Assembly (NCBI RefSeq): GCF_021347895.1 | Contig: NC_067135.1 | Coordinates: forward strand, 2,411,320 to 2,475,319 | Direction of reading: 5' to 3' | DNA: 64,000 bases | Source: Acanthochromis polyacanthus | Taxonomy: Eukaryota > Chordata > Actinopteri > Pomacentridae | Shown: positions 21,314 through 33,290 of the stretch, one piece after another | Layout: each line of letters starts with the position of its first letter | Numbering within the stretch: position 1 is the first letter of the stretch | Translations under genes and position numbers: made by a program | Notes under the pieces: generated by a model | The model's database searches: none | Told to the model about the DNA's origin: nothing | What the model saw: only the letters and a program-made list of their open reading frames with translations

Positions 21314-22150
21314 ATCGTTTTGGGACCTGGCTGAAGGCACTCCGGTGCAGCGATGTAAAAGTGAGTTTGGAGCCCTGAATTTGCTGCGTTTAAGTTCCGT
21401 TTTTCTTGAAGCTGTCTTGTTGACGTGTTTGAATGTTTTTTTGTTCGTTTACCTCAATACCAACAACAACTATGCAACAACACTTTTGTGCAATAACGAC
21501 CAAAGATTCTCTGAAAGGGAAACTCCACCCGACCTCCTGTGGTGCGTTCAGGGACCAAAAGCAGCTCCAGACTGAACTCCATCTCCTACTGGTAGATTTA
21601 GAACATTTTAACTCTGCTTTTCTTTTTTGGTTTTTTAGCTTTGTGTGTTTTTTTTATGTCATAATGATGATTTTGTTTTGGAATTGTCTTTATTTTCCAA
21701 TAATCTGAACTCGGCGTTACCGTTTCACTGATGGAGTTCAGGAAGCAACAAAAACCAACCTTGAATTCAATTTTTTTATAAGAAAAACTCCAATGAGGGG
21801 ATCTAATTTAGTGCCAAAGACTAATAATTATTTTTATATAATTGAGATAAATGTCTGATTACTACAGGAATCACTACAAAGAGTTGTCTTGTGATTTATT
21901 AGAAAAGAAAAACCCGTTAAAGCTGTTAAAGTGAAAGTTTGTGTTCAGGGACCATTTGGGGGTTTTTGGGACTGAAAAGAGAAACAGGATTTTTTTCTTC
22001 ATCTGAGCCAAATGAGGACCAAAGTGTGGAGAAAAGTTTTAATCCTGTCGAAAAGTTTACATGTCAGAGCTGCCAAATAAAGCAGAAAAAAATGTACCGA
22101 ATCTGAGTTTGTGTTTGTTTTTGAACCAAACTAAAGACTTACAGCGGTGG
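21314..22150. other. arfip1 downstream region
   Basis: No exon is recognised. The phrase GCGTTCAGGGAAC or GCGTTCAGGGACC recurs at about 21293, 21543 and 21942, probably debris of the adjacent 48-bp array. AATAAA at 22076-22081. Confidence 0.35.
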
Positions 22151-22765
22151 AAAAAGGGGTTAAATTTGACATAATTTCTGAAATCATTTAGAAGTTGTCC
22201 AGAATGACATGAAATCTGTTCCAAATGACTTCAGATATCTCAAAAATGACTCAAAATGTGTCAAAAAACACTCAAAATTGGTCCAACATGAGTTAAAATG
22301 TTAAAGATTTCTCAAAGTTGCCCATAAAGACTTCAAATTTGTACAAAATGACTCAAATTTTGTCCAAAATTAGTTAAAAAATTGTCTAAAATGGCTCAAA
22401 ATTTGTTTAAATTTAATCTTATCTTAATTTCTGACTCATTCCAAATCATATTCAGACAATTCAATGTAATTTTTGACCCACAAACACAGACAAATTTAAG
22501 TCAGTGTAGACAAACTTTGAGACATTTAAGATGAATTTCAAGTAATTTTATTCAGATTTTTAGTCGTTTTTTTGACCATTTGAACTCTTTTTGTATGACT
22601 TTTAAATAAGTTTGAACAGTTTGAGTCATTTTCCACGAATTTTAAGTCATTTTGGACAAACTTCAAGAATATATTTGACACATTTTAACTAGTTTTAACT
22701 CATTTTGAGATATTTCTAATAAATCTTGAGTAATTTTGGACAAATTTTGAATCATTTGAATTTTT
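22150..22765. repeat. inverted pair of AAAATGACTCAAATTTTGTCC minisatellites
   Basis: The left half (22180-22430) has copies of AAATGACTCAAAATTTGTCC. The right half (22440-22760) has the complementary GAGTCATTTTGGACAAATTT. The two halves are opposite in orientation around about 22435. Relatives occur at 20050-20240, 48540-48800 and 56160-56850. Confidence 0.75.
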
Positions 22766-23139
22766 TAACATTTAGACCACATTTCTGTGTGGAAATCCTT
22801 CACATCTGACGTCAAATGTGCCTTAAAATGTAAAAAAGCTGGTTTTAGAGCCTGTTGATTACAAATAAATCCACCTGAAATGTGAAAACGTCAGGTGATT
22901 TTTAGGCTTTTTTGTTCTGTTAAGTGTCGCCTTTGTCCTCACTAATATTTAAAGTAATCAGCTACATTTTATATTAATAAATATTGATGTAAAGGTTTAA
23001 CTTGTATATTTAAATTAGGTAGATTTAAGAGAGAGTACTTCTATTTTGTTGCTTATTCCTGTGAATTTAATTAAATTTGTAAGTCAGTTAAAAGATGAGT
23101 TGAAACTGGATGAACAAACGTGAATTATTTGGTATTCAG

Positions 23140-23870
23140 TGATGTGTTCGTGTGATTTTAGGATAACACAGCGCTTGTGTTTGTGGTCCCGTTGCTCTGA
23201 TTGCTTTAAAGACAGAGAAGCAATTACTCACCAGGCAACGGCAACACAAACCTGTTTGTCTCAGTGTTCTGTTTCTGCATCCAGGATCATTTTCACCAAC
23301 AGAGTTTCTCACAGAGACTCGGATTCAGGACGGTTTAAAAGAACACTGCTTTAAAGTGAAACTGGTCAAGAACTTTAAAGCTCCTATTGTAGCTGCGCCA
23401 GGTTTCATTCACTTTAATTACTTTAAAATAAATCTTTTCTTTTGTAATGTTCACAATATTTTGATCTCCAAATATTTTCTAATAAATAAAATCCTTTCAG
23501 TGTTTGTTTATTGATCAGATTTCGGGACGGATGGATGGATAGATGGATGGACGATTGGATGGATGGATGGATGGTTTTGCTCCTGCAGTTTTTCCTCTAG
23601 CGCCACCATCACATCAAAATGTTAACTGCCAACCACAAATAAACAGTAAAGCTGCTAATTAGCAAGTGTTAGCATGCTAGCATGCTACCATATGGTAAAC
23701 ATCACACCTGCACTATTATTGTGCTACATATGCTAATTACTGCTAATGAATGCTAATGCAAAAACCCCTCTATTTCAGTGGGCTGAGGTTAGCGTGCTGC
23801 TGGTATTGATAGTATTGATTCTAGATTAAGTATTTATTAGTTTGTGTTTGATTATTGATAACTGTGTATG
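23140..23870. other. intergenic before fhdc1, with GGAT microsatellite
   Basis: ATGGATGGATAGATGGATGG-type tetranucleotide repeats at about 23527-23573, then TTAGCATGCTAGCATGCTA-type text at about 23668-23688. No gene is recognised. Confidence 0.45.
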
Positions 23871-23875
23871 TTTGC

Positions 23876-24146
23876 TCAGGGCGCGCCCGCTTCGTCTTAT
23901 CTGAGCCTCGCACACACACATGCGAGCAGGTGGGCGTGTACAGCTTTCCCTTCCACTTGAGTGAGCACGCATGCGCAGTCAGCCGGGATTCCCACCTCTC
24001 TCTCACACCCACACGCGCACTCACCGTCAGTGTCAGTCGCGCGCTGCCCGTGGATGTCAGCTGGAATCAAGAGCGTCATTTTCCGGTAAAATTGGACGTT
24101 TTTCAGCGGGATTCCGGCGGCGGAGCGGCTGGACTCGGTTCGTCCG
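23876..24146 (+). promoter_or_regulatory. fhdc1: probable fhdc1 promoter and untranslated first exon
   Basis: A CpG-rich block (GGGCGCGCCC near 23879, then CGCACTCACCG and CGCGCGCTGCC) ends in a strong donor, TTCGTCCG|GTGAGT (exon end 24146). It is the only promoter-like island between the arfip1 end and the fhdc1 coding exons and lies on the same strand, so I assign it to fhdc1 by position. Confidence 0.45.
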
Positions 24147-24589
24147 GTGAGTTCGGATCCAGAATACACCGCAGACAGGTTCCGTTTGTTGTTTCTATTT
24201 TAAACCCGGTTCTTTCCAGCGTCGCATCACACTAACAGGCTGATTAGGACGCTCTACCCCGACCAGACTCCGGTCACATTTTAACCGATTTTAGGACTAA
24301 ACCGACATCCGTCCTCCGTAGTGTTCAGATCAGGACTCGTTAGATGACTTGTGGTCACTGTTAGACTTCGGCATCGTTTATGTGACCCTGTCACCGACTT
24401 TAATGTGTTTTTAAATTAATATTTTATGATGAACAGCACCTGTGGTTAGATTTTTATATATTCCAGAATATTCCTTCTCTGTATTTGAGGTCAAACCGGC
24501 TTAAGAGTGACTTTATGGATATTTGCTGTGGTGTTTATGCAGTGTTTTGTTATTTTCTGCAGTGTTTTTGTCTAATACCTGTAAATGAC

Positions 24590-24880
24590 GTTTTTGTCAG
24601 TCTTGTCTCTGTCATTTTGTGTGTTTTATTAATTTTGTGCCTCATTTTTGTCGTTCTGTCTTGTTTTTGTCATTTTGTGTCTTGTTTTGTTGTTTTGTGT
24701 TTTTTGTCATTTTGAGTCTTGTTTTTGTCATTTTGTGTCTCATTTTTGTAGTTTTGTGTTTTTTTGTTGTTTTGAGTCTAGTTTTTGTCGTTTTGTTTGT
24801 TTTTAGTCATTTTGTCTCTCATTTCTGTCATTTTGTGTCTTGATTTGGTTATGTTGTGTCTTGGTTTTGTCATTTTGTGT
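24590..24880. repeat. T-rich minisatellite (family TTTTTGTCATTTTGTGTCTCG)
   Basis: Tandem ~21-bp units of the family that also forms 25510-26065, 34260-34620, 45083-45885, 52130-52500, 53370-53560 and the inverted blocks at 47385-47870 and 62565-62680. Confidence 0.85.
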
Positions 24881-25509
24881 CAAAATGTCCTCCAATTCTG
24901 GAACGAGCTGTTTGTGTTTCAGTGATTCCAGCTGCTAAAGTTGCTTTCAGGTTCTCTAGCACGTTGAACCAATGACACTCCATTAAAATAATCTTTTATT
25001 TAATCTTATGATGTTTAAGTTGCAGAAACAAACAACTTTATGGCTGGAATTAGCGTAGATTTTTTTTTTTTTTACATCTGAAAGGTTTTCTAGGAGCTAA
25101 AAAGGCAGTGTTGGGTACTTCTGTTGACCCAGAAGGTTGAAATCATCAGCCTGAATCATCCTCAGAACGGCTATTGTGAAGCTAACAGATCATGGAGAAC
25201 GTTTTTCCGTCTCCTCCTGGTCCTCTGTCCCAGCCCTCCTGGCTCTCCGCGGCCCGGTCACGGTACCTCGTCATCGGGTTCAGCATTCCGTCCGACCCCC
25301 TGACCCTCCTGGAGCTCCAGTGATGCCGTGACACGCTGACATTTTACAAAGCGGGACGCCGTTCAGGACCGTCTGTCCCCCCGTCGCCATGGCAACCCGG
25401 AGACGGAGGATGCTTGGCCAGCAGTGATGGATGCTCCTCAGATGGAGCCACTATGTATAAGATATTGTATATTAAAGAGCCATAAAGGGGGATTTTTCTG
25501 CTTTTTAAC

Positions 25510-26065
25510 CACTAGAACCAATGCAGCCTTTTTGTGTCTCGTTTCTGTCATTTTGTGTATCATTTTTTGTTGTGTCTTGTTTTTGTTGTTTTATGCCTCG
25601 TTTTTGTCATTTTGTGTCAAATTTTTGTCATTTTGTGTCTCATTTTTGTTATTTTCTGTCTCATTTTTGTCATTTTGTGTCTCATTTTTGTCATTGTGTG
25701 TCTTATTTTTGTCATTGTTTCTCATTTTTGTCATTGTCTCATTTTTTTTTCGTTTTATGCCTCGTTTTGGTCGTTTTATGCCCCGTTTTTATCATTTTGA
25801 GTCTAATTTTTTTTGTCATTTTGAGTCTCATTTTTGTCATTTTGTGTCTCATTTTTGTCATTTTGTGTCTCATTTTGTCGTTTTATGTTTATGCCCCGTT
25901 TTTATCATTTTGTGTCTCATTTTTGTCATCTTCAGTCTCATTTTTGTCATTTTATGCCTCGTTTTTCTCATTTTGTTTCTCGTTTTTCTCATTTTGTTTC
26001 TTGTTTTTCTCATTTTGCGTCTCATTTTTTGTCATTTTGAGTCTCGCTTTTGTCATTTTTTTATC
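25510..26065. repeat. T-rich minisatellite, second block in fhdc1 intron 1
   Basis: About 26 units of TTTTTGTCATTTTGTGTCTCA and variants (GTTTTATGCCTCG, TTTCTCGTTTTTCTCAT). The 200-codon frames here (SFLSFCV heptads) are repeat artefacts. Confidence 0.9.
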
Positions 26066-26324
26066 TTACTTTGGTCGTTCACCAGAACCGAGCCAGAAGC
26101 GATGCAGTCTTCATGCTAATGTGGTTTAACGAGCTGACATCGATGTGTGGGGTCCTCTGACACCCCCACAGACACACAAACACCTGTTCACTGCTGTTTG
26201 TCGGCTAAATTAGACCAAGGCCTCCTCCTCGGGGAGTTTTACTGGGTTTCCACGGAGACCGAGTCTTTGTGCCCAGTCTGCTGAAGAAACACAAATAGTT
26301 TGTTGGTTTCTCAGAAAGCCTCTG

Positions 26325-26800
26325 ATGAATCCTGTTTTTTTTATGGTTTTATCAGATTATATTGTTGGTTGGTTTATTGAATATTTATTGCTTTTTTTCT
26401 AGATGGATTCCTAAATTAATTTGTTGGATATTTTTAGATATTTTCTGGTAACTCCTCAGTAAGTTCTTGACTGGATTTCTGGATTTGTTTTGGGATATTT
26501 AGTGGTTGTTTCTACATAGATTCTTCAGTTGACTTGTTGGATATTTATTGATTATTTCTAGATAGATTCCTGAATTTATTTGTTGGGTAATTCTGGTGTA
26601 TTTTCAGATATTCACTGGTAGCTCTTAAGGAGGTTCTTGGCTGGATTTCTGGATTGTTTTTCTGGATATTTGGTGGTTGTTGCTGAGTAGATTCTTGGAT
26701 TTGTTGTAGGAATTCATCAGATTATTTCCATTTTTTTCAACAGTTTTTGGATAATTTCTAAGCTGTTTCACGTCTCTGTAAATGTTTAGTTTCCAAGTTA
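26325..26800. repeat. degenerate ~160-bp tandem repeat
   Basis: GATTCCTAAATTAATTTGTTGG at about 26406 recurs as GATTCCTGAATTTATTTGTTGG at about 26566. CTGGATTTCTGGATTTG and GGATATTTGGTGGTTGTT are other shared landmarks. About two and a half copies in fhdc1 intron 1. Confidence 0.6.
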
Positions 26801-27369
26801 TTTTTGGTGTTTTCAAGTAGGTTTCTGTGAAGTTTGTGGATTATTTATGAGACACATCGATGGACATTTCCTGCGGGAACCTTCTTGATCCTGAAAACAG
26901 TCGATTAGTGAAATAATTGTTGGTCTTTCCCCCCCCCCGTCTGGAACAGTTCAGGCCTTTGAATAGTTTGTCGTCGCACATTTCCTCCGTCTGACAGCGC
27001 CGTCTGCTGACCTGCTGGTGAATCCTGAAGTGAGGACAAAGTGTTGGTTAATCTGTCAGACTGCTGAGCAGCGAGCAGCCGCTAAACCGACCGAAATCAC
27101 AGCGAGGACAAAAACCTGCTGTTGTTGTTTCCTCCTTTTTTCATCTTCGGCTTCACTGTGGTGCTTTCAATCAGAATGTTCTGTTTTAGAGGCGTCGCTC
27201 CACAAAAATCTACCCAATCTGAGAAAAATCCTCCTTTAGAATCAGCCGATTCTTTATCTACTGTAACTTTATTTAATGAAGCATAGTTTAGTCATCATAC
27301 TAGGAATGTTTTCAGAGTTTCAGGCCCTTAAAGTTCATAGAAGGTGAATCCAAATTTACACTGATGAAG

Positions 27370-28060
27370 AGAATGATGGAAAAAGTCCATTTTAAATGAC
27401 TTTTTCTATAATTTCTGAGCCTCATTGCTGAGAAACACATCTGAATTCAGGTAAAAACTGCAACTAAAGTAACAAAAAAAAAAGCCTGAAAATTACCACA
27501 TAAAGAGACCAAATTACCAAAAAGAAATACAAAATCAGCACAAAAAGACACAAAATCTCTACCAAAAGATGAAACATGACTACAAAAATACCAAAAGTGC
27601 CACAAACAGATGCAAATCCAGCACAAAAAAACGCAAAATTTCCCCAAACATGTACAAAATCAGCGCAAAAGGACCAAAAATCCCCACAAAAAGACACGGA
27701 ATTTCGACAAAAAGACACAAAATTGGCACAAAAGGTGCAAAATTACCACAAAAATGCCAAAACTACCACAAACGGATGCAATCCCAGCTCAAAACATTCA
27801 AGATTTCCACAAACATGTACAAAATCAGCACAAAACGACCAAAAATCCCCACAAAAAGATGCAAAATTTCAACAAAAAGTCACAAAATCAGGACAAAAAG
27901 ACCTAAAATCACCACACAGAAACACAAACTAAAACACAAATATGTAAAATCACCACAAAAAGGGCCAGAAGTGCCACACACAAATGCAAAGTCAGCACAA
28001 AAAGATACAAAATCAGCTCAAAAGATGCAAAATTCCCACAAAACACATGTGAGTTCTGTT
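27370..28060. repeat. module B plus A-rich minisatellite
   Basis: Module B (ATTTCTGAGCCTCATTGCTG, ACACATCTGAATTCAGG) is followed by ~600 bp of degenerate units such as CAAAATTACCACAAAAATGCC, CACAAAAAGACACAAAATCAG and ACATGTACAAAATCAGCACA. Confidence 0.8.
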
Positions 28061-28139
28061 AAAAACTGAAACCAGATCAGTTTAACATCCACTGCGCGTT
28101 TAGCAATCTAAAGAATAAATGTGGCTCTTTGCATTTCTC

Positions 28140-28400
28140 GATAATCAAAATAGCTTTGCGGCTTTTGTCTCCTTTGTGTTGTTTTGTGTCTCTGTGGTGG
28201 TTTTGTCTCTCCATTCTGTCAGTATTTTTCTATTTCCATGTTTCAGCCTCTCCAGACTTTTCCTCTCTCCTCTGCTCATCGTCTACAGACAGATGTTTCA
28301 CCATGCTGGATGGATCTCCAACACCTTCCTCCTCTGTTTACTGCTTCTGAGCCGTGCTGCTTTTATTTTATTGATCCAGGATGTTTGATTTTCCTCTCCG
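28140..28400. repeat. dispersed module A (copy 1) after a short T-rich minisatellite
   Basis: Core GATGTTTCACCATGCTGGAT, then CTCCAACACCTTCCTCCTCTG, CTTCTGAGCCGTGCTG and TTGATTTTCCTCTCC. The same ~110-bp core recurs at about 53225-53360, 54655-54775, and inverted at 47890-48025 and 62675-62850, in each case next to T-rich minisatellite units. Confidence 0.75.
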
Positions 28401-29690
28401 TCTCGGTGTGAAAACGCTGCCTGTAGATCAGGTTGTGTTATTCTGAATTTTCACACAAAGAGTTTTTATTATAACCATGAATACTTCCCATTTTTTTCCC
28501 TTGTTTTTTTAATAATCAAAGCCTAAAGCATCAGAAAAAATTTGCATGAAAGTTGCCGAGCGTTTGGTTGCCTCACTTACAGATGATTCTGATCATTAAT
28601 CATCTCCGGTTATTAATAACTTTCACACGGCGTGAGTCACGGCGGCGTTAGTCATCGGTGTGTGTGTTCTGTTCAGGGTTGTGTGTCTGTTTTTGTGTGA
28701 CAGAGGAGAGGTCAGATGAATTTATAGTGTAAATATTTGTCCATGTATTGTCTCTCAAACAGGTTTGTGTCGTGACTGTTGTGTGTTTCTCCCAGTGTGT
28801 GTGTTTTTTGTGCACTTTCACTGACAGTCGTTATTTATCCCCATAAAATGTTTCATTTTAGTTTAGAATAATTATTTAATGAGATTTTTAACCCTAAAAC
28901 CTGTACCGTGACCCAATTTGTCAGTTTAAACAGAAAGAATTTTCAGATTTCCAACAGTACTTGAACTCATCATCTGTTACATAGAGTTCTCTCTGAAAGA
29001 TTCTGAGCTTAAAATCATTATGTTTAATCAAATTCACTGCAGTTTGTGGAGCTTATTGCTTGGGCTTTACAAGAACTGAATGAAGTGAGGTCTAAAATTG
29101 GGTAAAAAGACAAGATGTATGTGCTGAGAATATCAAGATGTGATTTTTAAAAGAGACATTTAGCAAATACTCGTCTAAAATTGGCCAAATTCTGAATAAA
29201 GTCTGGTCCATTAGAGAGCAACAACTTCCAGCCTCAAAAATGAAAGTATTTATATTCAAAATCTGGCAAAAAATCTTCAAATCTTCAGTTTGACGTTCGT
29301 CCTCGTCTGGAGTCACTGCAGCAGATTACTGAAGCTAAAGAGGAGTTTGGATCTTACAGTGTAACCTGAGAGTTAATCAGAGGCAAACCCAGCTGATTAT
29401 TCACCAACAGTGAGAGGCGAGCTGCAGAACGCTGTCGGTTCGTCTTCCTCGCTATCGAGGTCAGAGCTGCAGGAATGTAGAGCACAGAAACATGGATGTA
29501 TGGAGGTACCAGAACTGGGTCGGCTCAGAAGACCCGCTGACAGGCCGCGCTCTGTGAGTTACTACTCTGTTTAAAGCTTGTTTTATGCTTGACGACGTCC
29601 CCACAGTGTTTGGGACCATTTTAATCTTTGATTTGGTCATTTCGTTGCCCTTTGTGCTTGTTTTTTTTAGTTTGTTTGTAGTTCTGCTGC
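28400..29690. other. fhdc1 intron 1, no gene recognised
   Basis: Contains a copy of dispersed module C at about 28895-29060 (CAGTTTAAACAGAAAGAATT, TACTTGAACTCATCATCTG, CTTAAAATCATTATGTTTAA). The rest looks like ordinary intron. Confidence 0.4.
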
Positions 29691-29699
29691 TAATCCCAA

Positions 29700-30195
29700 C
29701 TCCAGTTTGTTCTATTCCTGGTTTGTTGGATTCCTAGTTTGCTGGGCTCCTGGTTTGTTGGATTCCTGGTTTGTTCTGTGTCTGGGTTTTTGGGTTCCTG
29801 GTTTCTTGGACTCTTGGTTTGTTGGACTCCTAGTTGGCTGGGCTCCTGGTTTGTTTGGTTCTGGGTTTGTTCTGCTCCTGGTTTGTTGAACTTTTGGTTT
29901 GTTGGTCTCCTAATTTGTTGGGTTCATGGTTTGTTGAAGTCCTGATCTGTTGGGTTCCTGATCTGTTGGGTTCCTGATTTGTTGGGTTCCTGGTTTGTTG
30001 GATTCCTTGTTTGTTGGGTTCCTGGTTTGTTGGACTCTTGGTTTGTTGGGTTCCTGGTTTGTTGGACTCTTGGTTTGTTGGGTTCCTGGTTTGTTGGACT
30101 CTTGGTTTGTTGGGTTCCTGGTTTGTTGGACTCCTGGTTTGTTGGGTTCCTAGTTTGTTGGACTCTTGGTTTGTTGGGTTCCTGGTTTGTTCCTG
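29700..30195. repeat. 16/32-bp minisatellite TTCCTGGTTTGTTGGA
   Basis: Alternating units TTGGGTTCCTGGTTTG and TTGGACTCTTGGTTTG, about 30 copies of 16 bp. The same array resumes at 31442-31485 after the retroposon, so the retroposon landed inside it. Confidence 0.9.
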
Positions 30196-31441
30196 ATCTG
30201 CCCTGAGCTCTCGTAGGAAACGGTCACATTTTTTTCCTCTCTCCGTCTCTATCTCTGTTCTTCTCCCCACACCCTCATGATTTCTGCTTGCTGCACATTT
30301 TTCTCGTCTCGTCGGTCTGACTTGGAGTGATCGTTTGGCACTGGACCTTCGAAGCACCGATCACGGAATTGATTAGCTGGTCTCTCAACGCAATTGACAA
30401 GATTGTCGCCACAAAGAGCAAAGGCCGAGGGGACCCTACCTGCCCGGATGAGAGCTTCGCCTCTGGTTACGTGATGGACGCCTGGAGGAAGTGGAAGGGG
30501 ATCATGTGCCTGGCACCCCTATCCATGGAGGATGTGGAAGATGTTTATATATTTGGATTTGTGATGACAGGCCTGCTGATAATTGGCTTGTTCACGGGCC
30601 TGAGCTTCTGGAAAATTAGGATGACCGCAGATAGAAACGAAGTCCAAACTCTGCTAGTCTTTGCAAACGATCAGATCAATGCTGCTGGTGACCGGAATGA
30701 CGAACTCAAACATAAGATGGACAATTTGCTTGGTGTGACTGTTGATTTGAGTCGCAAAGTGGATGCCATCAAGGTGAGGATCGCCACATCTGAGGTCTAA
30801 AAAAAGTTGAGAGCAGCTAGGGGGAAGGTGAAATTGCTCCTCTCCCCCGCCTAAACAAGAAGGATACTGATAACATTCTGGTGCCCCTGGAACGATAACA
30901 AACTCCTCTGGAAGTTTTTCAAGGCCAAGAGATAGCTCTCCTGAACCCCCCCCCCCCCCCCCCCCACACACACACTTCCCCAAGGACACCTGTTGACTTT
31001 TGGACTGGTCCATCCGAGGACGTCTCCATAGCAACCTGCTGTGTTAGCGCGCTTCCACCCACGTGGAGCTTCCATGGTGCAGCAGCTGCATGGGAGACTG
31101 ACTACTGGGCTGAGCTCCCTGTCCCACTACCCCCCATCCTCATACCATCTGACCTTGTCTTATGTCATGCTTTGCTTGTTGCGGGTTTGTTTTTTTCAGG
31201 TTCCTTCTCAAATTTCCCAACATTGGAGGTTTCATTTGGTATAACGAACCTTTTTTTTTTCATTTTACCCTCTGCTATCCCTACCCAGATCAGAAATGTC
31301 TTTGTTTTTCCTTTTCCTCAAGACAGGCGCGCTCCTAAAGGTGCAACAGCAAGAGCTGCCATTGGCAGGGCAGCTCAAATGAAATTTCATTGTATATGAA
31401 AGTGTGCAATGACAATAAAGTTTTGATTGATTGATTGATTG
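30196..31441 (+). mobile_element. ORF-bearing retroposon with (TTGA)n tail
   Basis: An intronless ~1.25-kb insert that splits a 16-bp minisatellite. It has a pyrimidine-rich leader, one long frame (30327-30800), an untranslated tail with GACAATAAAG (31410-31419), and a terminal TTGATTGATTGATTGATTG run. The left flank GACTCTTGGTTTGTTGGGTT and the same text after the tail (31449 on) could be a target-site duplication or just neighbouring array units. The 3' end style resembles fish LINE-mobilised sequences. No reverse transcriptase is encoded. A C-run and CA-run (about 30947-30975) lie in the 3' part. Confidence 0.7.
30327..30800 (+). CDS. unknown retroposon protein, one membrane segment plus coiled coil
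   Basis: 157 codons to a TAA. The frame opens at GTG (30327) with a stop three codons upstream; GTGATCGTTTGG may be a mutated ATGATCGTTTGG, otherwise the first ATG is at VMDAWRKWK. N-terminal part: WTFEAPITELISWSLNAID, then KSKGRGDPTCPDESFASGY. A hydrophobic segment, IFGFVMTGLLIIGLFTGLSF, is a good single transmembrane helix. The C-terminal third is heptad-like with charged residues (NDELKHKMDNLLGVTVDLSRK), likely a coiled coil. I do not recognise the family. Its open state inside a transposable insert suggests selection at the element level or a recent insertion. It might instead be the 3' part of a longer element protein. Confidence 0.5.
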   Translation: MIVWHWTFEAPITELISWSLNAIDKIVATKSKGRGDPTCPDESFASGYVMDAWRKWKGIMCLAPLSMEDVEDVYIFGFVMTGLLIIGLFTGLSFWKIRMTADRNEVQTLLVFANDQINAAGDRNDELKHKMDNLLGVTVDLSRKVDAIKVRIATSEV

Positions 31442-31499
31442 ATTGTTAGACTCTTGGTTTGTTGGGTTCCTGGTTTATTCAGTATTTCATCCAGGAGGA

Positions 31500-31655
31500 G
31501 AACAGTTCATAACAATCGTAATGGTTCTGTTTGGAGCAGCAGCAGTCGTAGTACCAGTTGTAGTAGTGGAATCCACAGTAGTAGTGCTAGCAGTACAAGT
31601 TACAGTAGTATTACTTGTAGTACTAGTTACAGTAGTTGCAGTTCAAACTCGGACC
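31500..31655. repeat. degenerate AGT trinucleotide repeat
   Basis: GTAGTA/AGTAGTAGTG text giving a Ser-rich frame. Likely an old microsatellite. Confidence 0.6.
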
Positions 31656-33030
31656 TATAACCTCATTACCCAGTTAGAGAGTTTCGTGGGAACCGGGTCG
31701 ACAGCTCGGTCTATTTTTGCCTTTGAAACATTCATTACATTTCAGTCGCGTGATTGGAGGATGACTTGGTCAGTGGAGTTTACATCAGGAGAGAAGAAGA
31801 AGAAGATCAGAGCATTTAGTTCATTGGTTCACAGAGTTCTGTGGATTGAAGGGATGAAAACAATCATCAGAGGGAATTCAGGAAAAAGTCATAATGGCAC
31901 ACACACACACTGACCCGATTTTGTTTTCTGCCAAGTAAACAAACATCCATTGTCTGTCAGCCGGTCTGTTACCACGACGATCAGTGGCACTCTGACTGGT
32001 TGCCACGGCAGCACATGGCATCTGAAGCACCTCTGCTGCTCTCCGTCTCCACCAGGATCCACTGCAAATTCAGCTGATTTTAGCTTTTGTTTTGTTTTTC
32101 AGCAAATGTAAGAACACTGGAAAACTAGTTCAGATATTTAATGAAGTATTGACACATCGCAGTGAATTCGGCTGAAGAAAACCACCAAATATTTTAAGTT
32201 TACTGGAAAAAGAGGTGAAAGTTTAAGCCTGCTCCCATTGTTTTTAGTGAAAATGAAGGAAATGTTTTTTTATTTCTGTAGTTTATTAGCCACGTTTGTT
32301 TATTTGCAGGTATATTTATTTGCAAATAGCATCCTGAAGGTTTTTATAACTTCTGCGTTTAAACTGAAATTAAAGGGAAACGAATGTGATCGAACAGGAT
32401 GTGAGATAAAGTTATGTAATGGTCAAGCACACATAGTCATCTTTAATTGGACAGCAGGAAGGTTTATCTGTGTCGACATGCATACACAGCTTCACACAGG
32501 GGACCATGCATGTGTGTACTAAATAATCAATCAGTCCAGGAATGTACTTTAAAGTCTTATATGGACTTCATGCTGTGAGTCTTTCCTGCACTGTGGAGTA
32601 AACCGAGCAGAAAAGCAGCAGTTAACAGAATTATCGTCATCCATAATAAGAAGGTTTAGCTGCACAGGACATCTTCTGGACAGCACGAATCCGCCGTGGC
32701 GTTACCGGCTGATTGTCAGGTATTTTCTGTCCTCAGCACACCTTTGAACGGACGCCCACGTGAGCTCGGAGATGTTTGATTGAGAAAACAAACACCAAGT
32801 CTGAATGGAGCAAAGAGTCGACAGCAGAAACCCAGAAAAACGACAGAAAAGCAAATATTTAATGTTCTAAATGTTCAATTGACTTTCGTTTAATTGCAGC
32901 ACATTTTTGAAAGCAGCACACACATTTACAAACAGCGTAAACAAAGCAGAATGTCGACACGGCCGGATGGATTTTTCCACATCAGCAGTGGATTTTTACA
33001 TTAAACTGCACTGAACACAAGTTCTCTCTG
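31656..33030. other. fhdc1 intron 1, no gene recognised
   Basis: Unremarkable intronic sequence. The frame at 32238-32522 lacks supporting features. Confidence 0.35.
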
Positions 33031-33290
33031 ATCCTTGCATTCTCGCAACTAGCATCCCCAGGCTAGCACCTAGACTTCTAATGCATGTCACTGGCATACC
33101 TAGGTTAGAAACCAGCCTTCTAAAACACATCACCACCTTTCTAAGGCTAGTTACTAGCATCCCTAGACTAGCAGCTGCATCTCCAAGCTGGTGAACAGCA
33201 TCTTTAAATTAGCAACTAACATTCCAGAGTTAGTCATTAGCATCCCTAGATTAGCTATTAGCATCCCAGAGCTAGTGCCAAGCATTCACC
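33030..33290. repeat. degenerate TTAGCATCCCTAGA repeat
   Basis: Loose tandem units containing CTAGCATCCC, TTAGCATCCCTAGATTAGC and AACTAGCATC, about 35-40 bp apart, in fhdc1 intron 1. Confidence 0.6.

Noticed and set aside
23855..24235. 126-codon frame across the fhdc1 first exon
   Set aside because: It crosses the strong splice donor at 24146 and lies in a CpG-rich block that inflates ORF length.
25192..25323. 43-codon small ORF (MENVFPSPPGPLSQPSWLS) in a GC-rich patch of fhdc1 intron 1
   Set aside because: A fair ATG context, but there is no recognisable domain, no splice support and no evidence of conservation available from one sequence.
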